A DNA stretch of 64,000 nucleotides from Wylensekiella montiformis (GTDB lineage: Bacteria; Bacillota; Negativicutes; Selenomonadales; Selenomonadaceae). Below are positions 50,915 through 59,249 of this stretch, one piece after another. The stretch is taken from contig NZ_VUNL01000007.1 in assembly GCF_009697385.1 (NCBI RefSeq), positions 99,249 to 163,248 on the forward strand, read 5' to 3'. Made by a program: the position numbers and the translations under genes. The notes below the pieces were generated by a model. The model had not been told where the DNA came from and did not search any database. It was given only the letters and a program-made list of their open reading frames with translations. Within the stretch, counting starts at the first letter, position 1. Every line of letters starts with the position of its first letter.

Positions 50915-50985
50915 GAGCTTGGGTTACATAACCCAGGCTCTATTTCTTTGCAGACTGCCTGCAGAACGGGGCGGCCTGCAGGCAG
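50915..50985 (+). promoter_or_regulatory. Two tandem hairpins in the transporter leader
   Basis: Hairpin 1 (50915-50940) has a 12-bp stem, GAGCTTGGGTTA with TAACCCAGGCTC sharing the central bases, followed by TATTTCTTTG. Hairpin 2 (50955-50985) has perfect 10-bp arms, CTGCCTGCAG and CTGCAGGCAG. Hairpin 1 with its T-rich tail could terminate or attenuate transcription; hairpin 2 ends 27 bases before the ATG and near the ribosome site. No known riboswitch consensus was recognised. Confidence 0.55.
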
Positions 50986-51012
50986 AGAAGGAAAGGTAAA
51001 GGTGGGAATTTC

Positions 51013-51798
51013 ATGAAAATGAAAAAGGCATTGGCATTGATGGCGGCCTGCGTGTTTGCTGTATTCGCGTTGGCAGGCTGCGGCGGAAGCAGCAGCACTT
51101 CGTCAGGCAGCGGATCGGGCGCAAAGGTTCTGAAGGTGGGTTCTTCCATCGACTTTGCTCCGTTTGAGTTTCAGGATGAGGGACAGAAGGAGTATCAGGG
51201 CTTTGATATGGACCTGATCCGTGCGATCGGCAAGGAGATGGGCTATGAAGTCGAGATTCAGAATCTCGGTTTTGACGGTCTGATCCCGGCTTTGCAGGGC
51301 AAGAATATCGATGTTATCATTTCCGGCATGACGATCAATGATGAGCGCAAGCAGAATGTGCTCTTTTCCGATCCGTACTATCAGTCCGGCCTGACGATGG
51401 TCGTCCGCAGCGACGAGCAGCGGATCCAGAAGTTCCAGGATCTCAAGGGCAAGAAGGTTGCGGTTCAGATCGGCACGACGAGCGCGGAAGAGGTTAAGAA
51501 GATCGAGGGCGTTGAGATCAAGGAGCTCAATACTCCGGCTGACTGCTTTATGGAGCTCAAGGCCGGCGGTGTCGATGCGGTCGTCAATGACCGTCCGGTC
51601 AACGATTATTACATCACGAAAAACGGCGCTCAGGGCGTCAAGGCGCTGGATGAGCGTCTGACTGCTGAGGATTACGGCATCGCGATCGGCAAGGATAACA
51701 AGGAACTGCAGCAGAAGATCAACGATGCGCTGCAGAAGCTTAAGGAAAACGGCGAATACGACAAGATTTTCGCAAAATGGTTCGGCGAGAAAAAATAA
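51013..51798 (+). CDS. Polar amino acid ABC transporter substrate-binding lipoprotein
   Basis: The 261-residue protein has a lipoprotein signal (KKALALMAACVFAVFALAGCGG, lipobox LAGC, Cys22), a Ser/Gly linker and a type II periplasmic-binding fold: VGSSIDFAPFEFQ, GFDMDLIRAIGKEMGYEVE and DVIISGMTINDERKQNVLFS. This fits the GlnH/HisJ/ArtJ family for glutamine, arginine or similar. It is followed by a terminator, then by the permease and ATPase genes. The exact ligand is not clear. Confidence 0.93.
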   Translation: MKMKKALALMAACVFAVFALAGCGGSSSTSSGSGSGAKVLKVGSSIDFAPFEFQDEGQKEYQGFDMDLIRAIGKEMGYEVEIQNLGFDGLIPALQGKNIDVIISGMTINDERKQNVLFSDPYYQSGLTMVVRSDEQRIQKFQDLKGKKVAVQIGTTSAEEVKKIEGVEIKELNTPADCFMELKAGGVDAVVNDRPVNDYYITKNGAQGVKALDERLTAEDYGIAIGKDNKELQQKINDALQKLKENGEYDKIFAKWFGEKK

Positions 51799-51815
51799 TC
51801 GTATAACCTGCATAA

Positions 51816-51843
51816 AAAAACACCGGTTCGCCGGTGTTTTTTT
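51816..51843 (+). terminator. Intrinsic terminator between binding protein and permease genes
   Basis: ACACCGG-TTCG-CCGGTGT with A and T runs on each side. It probably makes the binding protein more abundant than the membrane parts and may work in both directions. Confidence 0.88.
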
Positions 51844-51873
51844 ATTGTGTGGCCCGCCATTGGACAATTCGGT

Positions 51874-51902
51874 TTGACAGTCCATGGGCATTGAAATATA
51901 AT
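51874..51902 (+). promoter_or_regulatory. Consensus promoter for permease and ATPase genes
   Basis: TTGACA at 51874-51879, 17 bp, TATAAT at 51897-51902, a perfect sigma-A consensus. Leader of about 65 bases. Confidence 0.85.
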
Positions 51903-51972
51903 AGGCAGTGGCTGGAATGAGCGTGAATAATTATAAATGCTATCGCATTGTGTAGGGGTAAGGTGAAAAGGA

Positions 51973-52638
51973 ATGAGTTTTAATTTCGATCTGGTGGTGT
52001 CCTCTGTTCCGCTGCTTCTGATGGGAGCGGGGATCACGATCAAGATTACGGTGCTGTCGGTGGCTCTGGGTATTTTGATCGGTTTGTTCATGGGGATTGC
52101 ACGGATCTGCCGCATCCGCCTGTTCCGCATGATTGCGGCGGTGTACGTTGATTTTTTCCGCGGCACGCCGCTTTTGGTTCAGATCTTTCTGGTGTATTTT
52201 GCGCTGCCGCTTTTGACCGGTCAGCGCAGCGATCCGTATGTGGCGGCAATCAGTGCCTGCGGATTGAATTCCGGCGCTTATGTGGCGGAGATTTTCCGAT
52301 CCGGCATCCAGTCGATTGATAAGGGGCAGATGGAAGCCGGACGTTCACTGGGGATGACCTGGGTACAGACCATGCGTTACATTGTGGTGCCGCAGGCGTT
52401 CAAGCGGGTGATTCCGCAGCTCGGCAATGAATTCATCGCCCTGCTGAAAGACTCTTCGCTGGTTTCGGTCATCGGCTTTGAGGAGCTGACGCGCCGCGGA
52501 CAGCTGATCATTGCCAAGACGTATGCGTCGGTGGAGATCTGGACTTGTGTGGCCATTATCTATCTGGTCATGACACTGACGATATCCCGCTTTGTCGCCT
52601 ATCTGGAGTGGAGGTGCAAGACTGATGATCGACATTGA
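51973..52638 (+). CDS. Polar amino acid ABC transporter permease
   Basis: The 221-residue HisM/GlnP-type membrane protein has about five membrane helices, the [10 protein letters not shown] motif and the EAA-loop region ([25 protein letters not shown]) that contacts the ATPase. It overlaps the ATPase gene by 14 bases. Confidence 0.93.
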   Translation: MSFNFDLVVSSVPLLLMGAGITIKITVLSVALGILIGLFMGIARICRIRLFRMIAAVYVDFFRGTPLLVQIFLVYFALPLLTGQRSDPYVAAISACGLNSGAYVAEIFRSGIQSIDKGQMEAGRSLGMTWVQTMRYIVVPQAFKRVIPQLGNEFIALLKDSSLVSVIGFEELTRRGQLIIAKTYASVEIWTCVAIIYLVMTLTISRFVAYLEWRCKTDDRH

Positions 52639-53344
52639 AAACCTGCATAAATCGTATGGGGAGGTTCAGGTTCTGAAGGGGATCGATCTTTCCATCAAAG
52701 AAAAGGAAGTTGTGGTCATTATCGGACCGTCCGGCTCCGGCAAGAGTACGCTGCTTCGCTGCATGAATTATCTTGAGGAACCGACGCAGGGGACGGTGAG
52801 CGTGGATGGGATCCTGCTCGATGGCGAGGCAAACATCAATAAGGTGCGCGAAGAGGTCGGCATGGTGTTCCAGCGCTTTAATCTTTTCCCTCATATGACG
52901 GTGCTGCAGAATATCATGCTGGCGCCGGTAAAGGTGCGTCATGAGCCGAAAGAAGAGGCGGAAAAAGCGGCGCGCCAGCTGCTGGAACGGGTCGGCCTGG
53001 CCGATAAGGCGGAGAATTATCCGACGCAGCTGTCCGGCGGGCAGCAGCAGCGGGTGGCCATTGCGCGCGCACTGGCTATGAAGCCGAAGGTGATGCTCTT
53101 TGATGAGCCGACGTCGGCATTGGACCCGGAAATGGTCGGTGAGGTTCTGGACGTCATGCGCAAGCTGGCCGAGGAAGGCATGACCATGGTTATTGTCACG
53201 CATGAGATGGGCTTTGCCCGCGAGGTCGGGGACCGGCTCTTGTTTGTGGATGACGGACGCATTATCGAACAGGGACAGCCGAAAGAGGTCTTTGAGCATC
53301 CTCGTGAGGAAAGGACCAAGCTGTTTTTGTCCAAAGTGTTATAA
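52625..53344 (+). CDS. Polar amino acid ABC transporter ATP-binding protein
   Basis: The 239-residue ATPase has Walker [10 protein letters not shown], the Q-loop [10 protein letters not shown], signature LSGGQQQR, Walker [14 protein letters not shown] and the His switch VTHEMGFA, all typical of the GlnQ/HisP family. The ATG at 52625 lies inside the end of the permease gene, preceded by GGAGG. It energises import with the two proteins encoded upstream. Confidence 0.95.
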   Translation: MIDIENLHKSYGEVQVLKGIDLSIKEKEVVVIIGPSGSGKSTLLRCMNYLEEPTQGTVSVDGILLDGEANINKVREEVGMVFQRFNLFPHMTVLQNIMLAPVKVRHEPKEEAEKAARQLLERVGLADKAENYPTQLSGGQQQRVAIARALAMKPKVMLFDEPTSALDPEMVGEVLDVMRKLAEEGMTMVIVTHEMGFAREVGDRLLFVDDGRIIEQGQPKEVFEHPREERTKLFLSKVL

Positions 53345-53391
53345 TGTGTACATGTGATCGCGCCGTTTGTTCGCTGCTTGCCGATCTGTGA

Positions 53392-53420
53392 TTGACAGCC
53401 GGCGGTTCGGCCCGTATAAT
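53392..53420 (+). promoter_or_regulatory. Consensus promoter of the cold-shock gene
   Basis: TTGACA at 53392-53397, 17 bp, TATAAT at 53415-53420. The short leader contains CCGCGG-TGTT-CCGCGG at 53431-53446, a small hairpin ahead of GGGGAGG. Confidence 0.85.
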
Positions 53421-53477
53421 GGAATAAGTTCCGCGGTGTTCCGCGGCCAAGGATATCGTAACTGGGGAGGCATCTCA

Positions 53478-53678
53478 ATGGTTGGCAAAGTAAAATGGTT
53501 TAGTGCAGAAAAAGGATATGGTTTTATCGAGCGCGAAGACGGCGATGATGTGTTTGTTCATTTTTCTGCCATTCAGGATGAAGGATTCAAGACGCTGAAC
53601 GAAGGTCAGGCGGTTGAGTTTGATATCGTGGAAGGCGCTCGCGGCCCGCAGGCTTCGAACGTTGTGAAGACGGCCTGA
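53478..53678 (+). CDS. csp: Cold-shock domain protein
   Basis: The 66-residue protein is a complete cold-shock domain with the RNA-binding motifs [15 protein letters not shown] (RNP1-like) and DVFVHFSAI (RNP2-like). It binds single-stranded nucleic acid as an RNA chaperone. ATG 53478 follows GGGGAGG by 9 bases. Monocistronic, with its own promoter and terminator. Confidence 0.95.
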   Translation: MVGKVKWFSAEKGYGFIEREDGDDVFVHFSAIQDEGFKTLNEGQAVEFDIVEGARGPQASNVVKTA

Positions 53679-53695
53679 TCGAAGGATCAGCCTGA

Positions 53696-53729
53696 CGCTC
53701 CGGTTCCTTGGAACCGGGGCGTTTTTGTT
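53696..53729 (+). terminator. Intrinsic terminator after csp
   Basis: A 12-bp stem (CGCTCCGGTTCC with GGAACCGGGGCG, one G-T) with a TT loop is followed by TTTTTG. Confidence 0.88.
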
Positions 53730-53880
53730 TTTCATTGAACTTTCAGATTTTTCTTTGCGGAAAAAGAAGGGTTTTGGTTTTGGGCGACGAATACTAGAAG
53801 TATAAACCTGCTGGAAGGCGGGAACGCACGATAAGAGCTCCGCAACACGGAGTCCATTATAAAGAAAGGGGATGTGTCTT

Positions 53881-54423
53881 ATGGCAACATTCACTGTAAG
53901 AGGCAAGAACATCGAGATCACTCCTTCCCTGCGCGAGTACGTGGAAAAACGTGTAGGAAAAGTCACCAAGTACTTCGATCATGTCGGTGACATCACGGTT
54001 TTGCTCACGGTTTCGAAGGGACGTCACATCGTCGAGGTGACGGTTCCGGTACAGGGCGGCGTCCTGCTTCGGGGCGAGGAAGCGACCATGGATATGTATA
54101 CGTCCATCGATCTGGTCGTGGAGAAGCTGGAGCGTCAGATACATAAACAGAAAACGAAGCTGGCCCGCAGGTTCCGCAGCGGCGGCTTTAAGGCGGAGGC
54201 CTTTGCTTCCGCGCCGGAAAAACAGGCGGAGGACGATGAGGAATACAAGATCGTCAAGACGAAGCGCTTTGTGGTCAAGCCGATGGATGTGCAGGAAGCC
54301 ATCATGCAGATGAACCTGCTCAATCATAATTTCTTCGTGTTCCGCGATGCGGAGACGGAGGAGGTCAATGTGGTTTACCGCCGGACTGATGGCAACTACG
54401 GACTGATCGAACCGGGCAACTGA
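53881..54423 (+). CDS. hpf: Ribosome hibernation promoting factor, long form
   Basis: A 180-residue long-form HPF. Residues 1-100 form the RaiA/HPF ribosome-binding domain (FTVRGKNIEITPSLREYVEKRV), followed by a charged linker and a C-terminal dimerisation domain (KTKRFVVKPMDVQEAIMQMNLLNH, then FFVFRDAETEEVNVVYRR). It dimerises 70S ribosomes into inactive 100S particles in stationary phase. ATG 53881 has AAAGGGGATG upstream. It stands directly before secA, as in many Firmicutes. Confidence 0.95.
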   Translation: MATFTVRGKNIEITPSLREYVEKRVGKVTKYFDHVGDITVLLTVSKGRHIVEVTVPVQGGVLLRGEEATMDMYTSIDLVVEKLERQIHKQKTKLARRFRSGGFKAEAFASAPEKQAEDDEEYKIVKTKRFVVKPMDVQEAIMQMNLLNHNFFVFRDAETEEVNVVYRRTDGNYGLIEPGN

Positions 54424-54475
54424 CCGGGAAGAACGGCCGCGGTATTTCGTTTACAGCATAAGACAGAGACAAGAG

Positions 54476-54517
54476 AAGCTGCGCATAAGCCTTTGTGGAT
54501 GATGCGCAGCTTTTTTG
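54476..54517 (+). terminator. Intrinsic terminator after hpf
   Basis: An 11-bp perfect stem (AAGCTGCGCAT with ATGCGCAGCTT) is followed by six T. It separates hpf from secA. Confidence 0.9.
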
Positions 54518-54582
54518 CGTGGCGGCTTTTTTTGAAAAGCGGGGGAGAGGGTGGAAGCGCCAGCCGTGCCGGCCGCGAAGAA

Positions 54583-54611
54583 TTGACTTATAAGTGGCAG
54601 TCTGATACTAT
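54583..54611 (+). promoter_or_regulatory. Promoter of secA
   Basis: TTGACT at 54583-54588, 17 bp, TACTAT at 54606-54611, about 40 bases before the secA start. Confidence 0.7.
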
Positions 54612-54649
54612 TGTAAGGTAGGACTGCTATATAGAGGGAGTGATTTTGT

Positions 54650-57268
54650 TTGCTGGGATTTCTTAAACGATTCTTGGGTGACAATAACGATAAAGAGATA
54701 GCCCGTTATCGCGAGATGGTCGAGAAGATCAATGCGCTGGAGCCGGAGATGCAGAATCTGACGGATTCGAAATTAACCGGCTATACCAATGCGTTTAAGG
54801 AGCGTCTTGCCGCAGGGGAGACGCTCGATGATCTGCTGCCGGAGGCGTTTGCGGTCGTGCGCGAGGGCTCGCGCCGCGTGCTTGGCATGCGCCATTTCGA
54901 TGTGCAGTTGATCGGCGGTATGTGCCTGCATGAGGGACGGATTGCGGAGATGCGCACCGGTGAAGGAAAGACATTGGTCGCGACATTGCCGGTATATCTC
55001 AATGCGCTGACCGGCAAGGGCGTTCATATGATCACGGTCAACGATTATCTGGCCCGCCGCGACAGTGAAGAAATGGGCAAACTCTATCATTTCCTCGGCC
55101 TTTCGGTCGGACTGGTCGTTCATGATATGGACTTCCCAGAGCGCAAATACGCGTATGGCTGCGATGTTACGTTCGGAACGAACAATGAGTTCGGTTTTGA
55201 TTATCTGCGCGATAACATGGTCATTTATCCCGACCAGATGGTGCAGCGCGAGCTCAACTATGCCATCGTCGACGAGGTAGATTCCATTCTCATCGATGAG
55301 GCGCGTACGCCGCTGATCATTTCCGGCCCTGGCGCGAAGTCGACGGATATGTACGCCGTGATGGCCCGGGCCGTAGCCGGCCTCAAAGAGGGCGTGGATT
55401 ATACAGTCGATGAGAAGCAGAAGACGGTGGCGGCAGCAGACAGCACTGTGCCGAAAATCGAGAAGATTTTGGGCATCAATAACCTCTATGCACCGGAGAA
55501 TATCGAGCTTTCGCACTGCTTTACGGCCGCCCTGCGCGCCAAGGCGCTCATGAAGCGGGACCGCGATTATGTGGTCAAGGGCGACGAAGTGGTCATCGTA
55601 GATGAGTTCACGGGACGCCTGATGGAGGGACGCCGCTATTCGGACGGCCTGCATCAGGCCATTGAGGCCAAGGAAGGCGTGAAGATTCAGCGCGAGTCGC
55701 AGACTTTGGCAACGATCACTTTCCAGAATTACTTCCGCATGTATCATAAGCTGGCCGGTATGACCGGTACGGCTAAGACGGAGGAAGATGAGTTCCTGAA
55801 GATCTACAATCTGCCGGTCATCGTGGTTCCGACGAATAAACCGGTCATCCGCAAGGATTATCCGGATCTTATTTATAAGACGAAACGGGCCAAGTACAAG
55901 GCGGTCGGCAAGTTTGTCAAGGAACTGCATGAGAAGGGGCAGCCGGTGCTGATCGGTACGACGTCCATCACGCAGTCGGAAGAGCTCAGCGCCATTCTGA
56001 AGAAAAACGGCATCCCGCACAACGTGCTCAATGCGAAATTTCATGAAAAAGAAGCGGAGATCATCGCGAACGCGGGTCAGAAGGGAGCCGTGACCATCGC
56101 GACCAATATGGCTGGACGAGGCACGGATATCAAGCTCGGCGAGGGCGTACCGGAACTCGGCGGATTGTTCATCGTCGGCACGGAGCGCCATGAATCGCGC
56201 CGTATCGACAATCAGCTGCGCGGCCGTTCGGGCCGTCAGGGAGATCCAGGCGCATCGCGGTTTTTCCTTTCGCTGGAAGATGATCTGCTGCGCCTGTTTG
56301 CAGCGGACCGCATTTCCGGTATGATGGACAAGCTGGGCATGGAAGAGGATGAGCCGATCGAGCATAAGCTGATTACAAACTCCATCGAGCATGCGCAGAA
56401 GAAGGTAGAGGCGCGCAACTTCGATATCCGCAAGCATGTCCTGGAATATGATGACGTCATGAATCAGCAGCGCGAGGTCATGTACGGCGAACGCCGCAAG
56501 ATTCTGCTGGGCGAAAATCTGCGTGAGAACATCATCGGCATGGTCAATCATATCATTAAAGATGAGATGAACCAGTTCGCCAACGAGCAGCTTTATCCGG
56601 AGGAATGGCAGCTGGACGGGCTGATCGAGGACGCAGAAAAGATTTATGCGCCGGCCGGCCGGCTGAAAAAAGAAGAGCTGGTGGAACTGAGCCGGGATGA
56701 ACTCAAAGAGACTCTGGAAAAAGTCGCGGAGGACGGTTACCGTCAGCGGGAGCTGCTCTTCGGCGAAGAAAATATGCGTGAGCTTGAGAAGGTCGTCATG
56801 CTTCGCGTCGTGGATAATAAATGGATGGAGCATCTCGATCACATGGATATGCTGCGCGAGGGCATCAATCTGCGCGCATATGGTCAGCGCAATCCGCTGG
56901 TCGAATACAAGATCGAGGCGCTCGATATGTTCGAGGAGATGGAAGCGGCCATTCAGGACCAGATCGCTTCGCTGATGTATCACGTCAGCATCATCACGCC
57001 GGAGCAGCAGACGGTCAGCCCGGATGGCGCGGAATCTGCCGCGGCTTCGGGGCGTCAGAAGCAGCAGCTGGAGCAGGCGATCGAGCAGCAGCGTTCGCAG
57101 CTTTCGGATCATCTTCAGAATGCTCAGGCCTCGCATGGCGACGAGGTCAGTGCGGCTGAGGCGAAGAAGAAGCCGGTCACGAAGGACGGCGCGAAGGTCG
57201 GCCGCAACGATCCCTGTCCGTGCGGCAGCGGCAAGAAGTACAAAAACTGCTGCGGCAAGGATCAGTAA
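54650..57268 (+). CDS. secA: Preprotein translocase ATPase SecA
   Basis: The 872-residue motor shows Walker A MRTGEGKT, the DEAD-like [16 protein letters not shown], the [10 protein letters not shown] segment, [29 protein letters not shown] and the C-terminal zinc-binding tail [13 protein letters not shown]. It drives secretory proteins through SecYEG and binds SecB or ribosomes by the tail. TTG start at 54650 after GAGGGAG, giving the usual N terminus [10 protein letters not shown]. prfB follows in the same orientation. Confidence 0.98.
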   Translation: MLGFLKRFLGDNNDKEIARYREMVEKINALEPEMQNLTDSKLTGYTNAFKERLAAGETLDDLLPEAFAVVREGSRRVLGMRHFDVQLIGGMCLHEGRIAEMRTGEGKTLVATLPVYLNALTGKGVHMITVNDYLARRDSEEMGKLYHFLGLSVGLVVHDMDFPERKYAYGCDVTFGTNNEFGFDYLRDNMVIYPDQMVQRELNYAIVDEVDSILIDEARTPLIISGPGAKSTDMYAVMARAVAGLKEGVDYTVDEKQKTVAAADSTVPKIEKILGINNLYAPENIELSHCFTAALRAKALMKRDRDYVVKGDEVVIVDEFTGRLMEGRRYSDGLHQAIEAKEGVKIQRESQTLATITFQNYFRMYHKLAGMTGTAKTEEDEFLKIYNLPVIVVPTNKPVIRKDYPDLIYKTKRAKYKAVGKFVKELHEKGQPVLIGTTSITQSEELSAILKKNGIPHNVLNAKFHEKEAEIIANAGQKGAVTIATNMAGRGTDIKLGEGVPELGGLFIVGTERHESRRIDNQLRGRSGRQGDPGASRFFLSLEDDLLRLFAADRISGMMDKLGMEEDEPIEHKLITNSIEHAQKKVEARNFDIRKHVLEYDDVMNQQREVMYGERRKILLGENLRENIIGMVNHIIKDEMNQFANEQLYPEEWQLDGLIEDAEKIYAPAGRLKKEELVELSRDELKETLEKVAEDGYRQRELLFGEENMRELEKVVMLRVVDNKWMEHLDHMDMLREGINLRAYGQRNPLVEYKIEALDMFEEMEAAIQDQIASLMYHVSIITPEQQTVSPDGAESAAASGRQKQQLEQAIEQQRSQLSDHLQNAQASHGDEVSAAEAKKKPVTKDGAKVGRNDPCPCGSGKKYKNCCGKDQ

Positions 57269-57375
57269 CCGGCTGCACATGGGGCTGGGACAGCAGTCGT
57301 TCCGCTTTGCGGGAAGTGGCCGCTGCCTCGCCGGATCAGCAGCAGGGATTATGTCAGTGAAGTAGAGGGGAAAAC

Positions 57376-58482
57376 ATGCTGGAAGATTTGAAACCGCAGC
57401 TTGGCGAGCTCCGGAAGAAGCTGGATCAGATGGGCGTATCGCTTGAGGTTCCGGCCAAGGAGGCGAAAATTGCCGAGCTGGAGTACAAGATGGGCGAGCC
57501 GACATTCTGGGATGATGCGGAAAAAGCCCAGAAGATCAATCAGGAGCTCAATGATGTCAAGATCAGTGTGGATAAGTATAAGAATCTCGTGAGTAAATTC
57601 GAGGATGCGCAGACGCTCTGGGAGATGGCTGTGGAGGACGGCGATGAGTCGCTGGAGGAAGAGATTCGGGAGGCGGCCGACAAGGTCGCAGAGGGACTCG
57701 AGAACCTTCAGCTGGAAGTGCTGCTTTCGGGGCCGTATGACGCCAACAACGCTATTTTGACGCTGCATGCCGGCGCAGGCGGAACCGAGGCGCAGGATTG
57801 GACGCAGATGCTTCTGCGCATGTACGGCCGTTGGGCGGAGCGCCATGGGTTTACGGTCGAAACGGCCGATCTGCTGCCGGGGGATGAAGCCGGCGTGAAA
57901 TCGGCGACGCTCTTTATCAAGGGGCATAACGCGTATGGTTTTCTGAAATCGGAGAAAGGCGTCCACCGTTTGGTCCGCATTTCGCCGTTTGATGCGAATG
58001 CGCGCCGCCATACGTCATTTTCGGCCTGCGACATCATGCCGGAGATCGATGATGCCGTAGAAGTGGATATCAACATGGCGGATGTCCGCGTGGATACCTA
58101 CCGGGCTTCCGGCGCCGGCGGACAGCATATCAACAAAACATCGTCGGCGGTCCGCATGACGCATGAACCGACCGGCATTGTAGTACAGTGCCAGAACGAG
58201 CGCTCACAGCTGCAGAACCGCGAGCAGTGTCTGAAGATGCTGCGGGCCAAGCTGTTCGAGCTGGAACAAGAAAAGAAGGAAGCTGAGCTGGCGAAGCTTG
58301 AGGGCGATCAGCAGAACATCGAGTGGGGCAGTCAGATTCGTTCGTATGTGTTTCAGCCGTATACGATGGTCAAGGATCATCGTACCAATCAGGAAACAGG
58401 AAATGTACAGGCAGTCATGGACGGCGATATCGATCCGTTTATCCGGGCTTATCTGAGCGCAAAGGCCAATCATGAACTGTAA
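57376..58482 (+). CDS. prfB: Peptide chain release factor 2
   Basis: The 368-residue factor has the stop-codon-reading SPF tripeptide (VRISPFDANARRH) that marks RF2, and the catalytic GGQ in GAGGQHINKTSS. It releases peptides at TGA and TAA. The whole gene is one open frame; the internal TGA and +1 frameshift that regulates many prfB genes is absent. ATG 57376 follows AGAGGGG. It lies downstream of secA, a common arrangement. Confidence 0.97.
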   Translation: MLEDLKPQLGELRKKLDQMGVSLEVPAKEAKIAELEYKMGEPTFWDDAEKAQKINQELNDVKISVDKYKNLVSKFEDAQTLWEMAVEDGDESLEEEIREAADKVAEGLENLQLEVLLSGPYDANNAILTLHAGAGGTEAQDWTQMLLRMYGRWAERHGFTVETADLLPGDEAGVKSATLFIKGHNAYGFLKSEKGVHRLVRISPFDANARRHTSFSACDIMPEIDDAVEVDINMADVRVDTYRASGAGGQHINKTSSAVRMTHEPTGIVVQCQNERSQLQNREQCLKMLRAKLFELEQEKKEAELAKLEGDQQNIEWGSQIRSYVFQPYTMVKDHRTNQETGNVQAVMDGDIDPFIRAYLSAKANHEL

Positions 58483-58487
58483 GGAGG

Positions 58488-58513
58488 AAGGAGTCAGGTC
58501 ATCCTGGCTCCTT
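58488..58513 (+). terminator. Hairpin after prfB, probable terminator
   Basis: AAGGAGTCAGG pairs with CCTGGCTCCTT over a TCAT loop, followed by the weak T-rich GTTCCGTTG. The lack of a solid T tract lowers confidence, and the GGAGGAAGGAG run could also be used by ribosomes. Confidence 0.5.
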
Positions 58514-58530
58514 GTTCCGTTGCGAGGTAC

Positions 58531-59232
58531 GTGAATTTGCGAAAAAACTTGACTATTGCAGGCTTGTTCTTCATAATATTAGTCGTGTCCGGCGGGCTGG
58601 TTTTTCCCTGGCTCGCGCGCTCTGCAGTGCAGACGCGTCTGGGGAGGAACCTGTCGACCCGCGATGTGCAGGTCAATATGGATTCTACGCCCTCCGCGCT
58701 GATGATGCTGGGGCGTGTGGATCGTCTGAATGCTGTCATTCATCAGGCGAAGGTGGGACAGATCTGCTTGAAGGAACTGACGATTGACGGGAGGGATATC
58801 CGGCTGGATATCCCCGGACTGATCGGCGGCGCGGGGGTTCCCGTGCAGTCGGCGGGATCGCTGACATTGAAGGGATTTGTGGACGAGGAAAGCCTGCGGG
58901 ATGTGATTGAACGCAAGGTCGATCATGTTGAGCATGTTCAGGTTCATATTACCCGGGAAAAGGTATTGGTCACAGCCGATGCGAAGCTGGCCGGGCGCGT
59001 GGCGGATATTGCGATGGAGGGACAGGTGGCCGAGGAGAACGGCGCCTTGTATTTTCTCATGACGCGTCTGGATCTGAAAAATACCCGGCTGGGGACGGCC
59101 CGGCTCGGGGATCTGTTCGGCAATATCCAGCTGGCCGCGCCCAATAAGATGCCGCTGGGTTTGAACGTGCACTCTGTTGTGCAGACGGACGGTGCCATTA
59201 TCATCACGGCTGATCGTGATAACAAGGAATAA
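58531..59232 (+). CDS. DUF2993 (LmeA-like) membrane-anchored protein
   Basis: The 233-residue protein has an N-terminal signal anchor (LTIAGLFFIILVVSGGLVF) and a beta-rich extracytoplasmic domain with AVQTRLGRNLSTRDVQVNM and LDLKNTRLGTARLGDLFG, the DUF2993 pattern. LmeA-like proteins are lipid- or glycolipid-binding envelope factors. GTG start at 58531. It opens a conserved DUF2993-DUF5693-csaB unit and probably serves the envelope. Confidence 0.78.
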   Translation: MNLRKNLTIAGLFFIILVVSGGLVFPWLARSAVQTRLGRNLSTRDVQVNMDSTPSALMMLGRVDRLNAVIHQAKVGQICLKELTIDGRDIRLDIPGLIGGAGVPVQSAGSLTLKGFVDEESLRDVIERKVDHVEHVQVHITREKVLVTADAKLAGRVADIAMEGQVAEENGALYFLMTRLDLKNTRLGTARLGDLFGNIQLAAPNKMPLGLNVHSVVQTDGAIIITADRDNKE

Positions 59233-59249
59233 TAAGGTGGAATTGCAGC

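Noticed and set aside
57376..57460. Programmed +1 frameshift in prfB
   Set aside because: No in-frame TGA or slippery CTT-TGA occurs near the start. The gene is a single frame of normal length.
54773..57505. Very long open frame on the minus strand opposite secA
   Set aside because: It is a shadow of secA codon structure: secA is complete with all motifs, and the antisense product resembles no protein and has no ribosome site.
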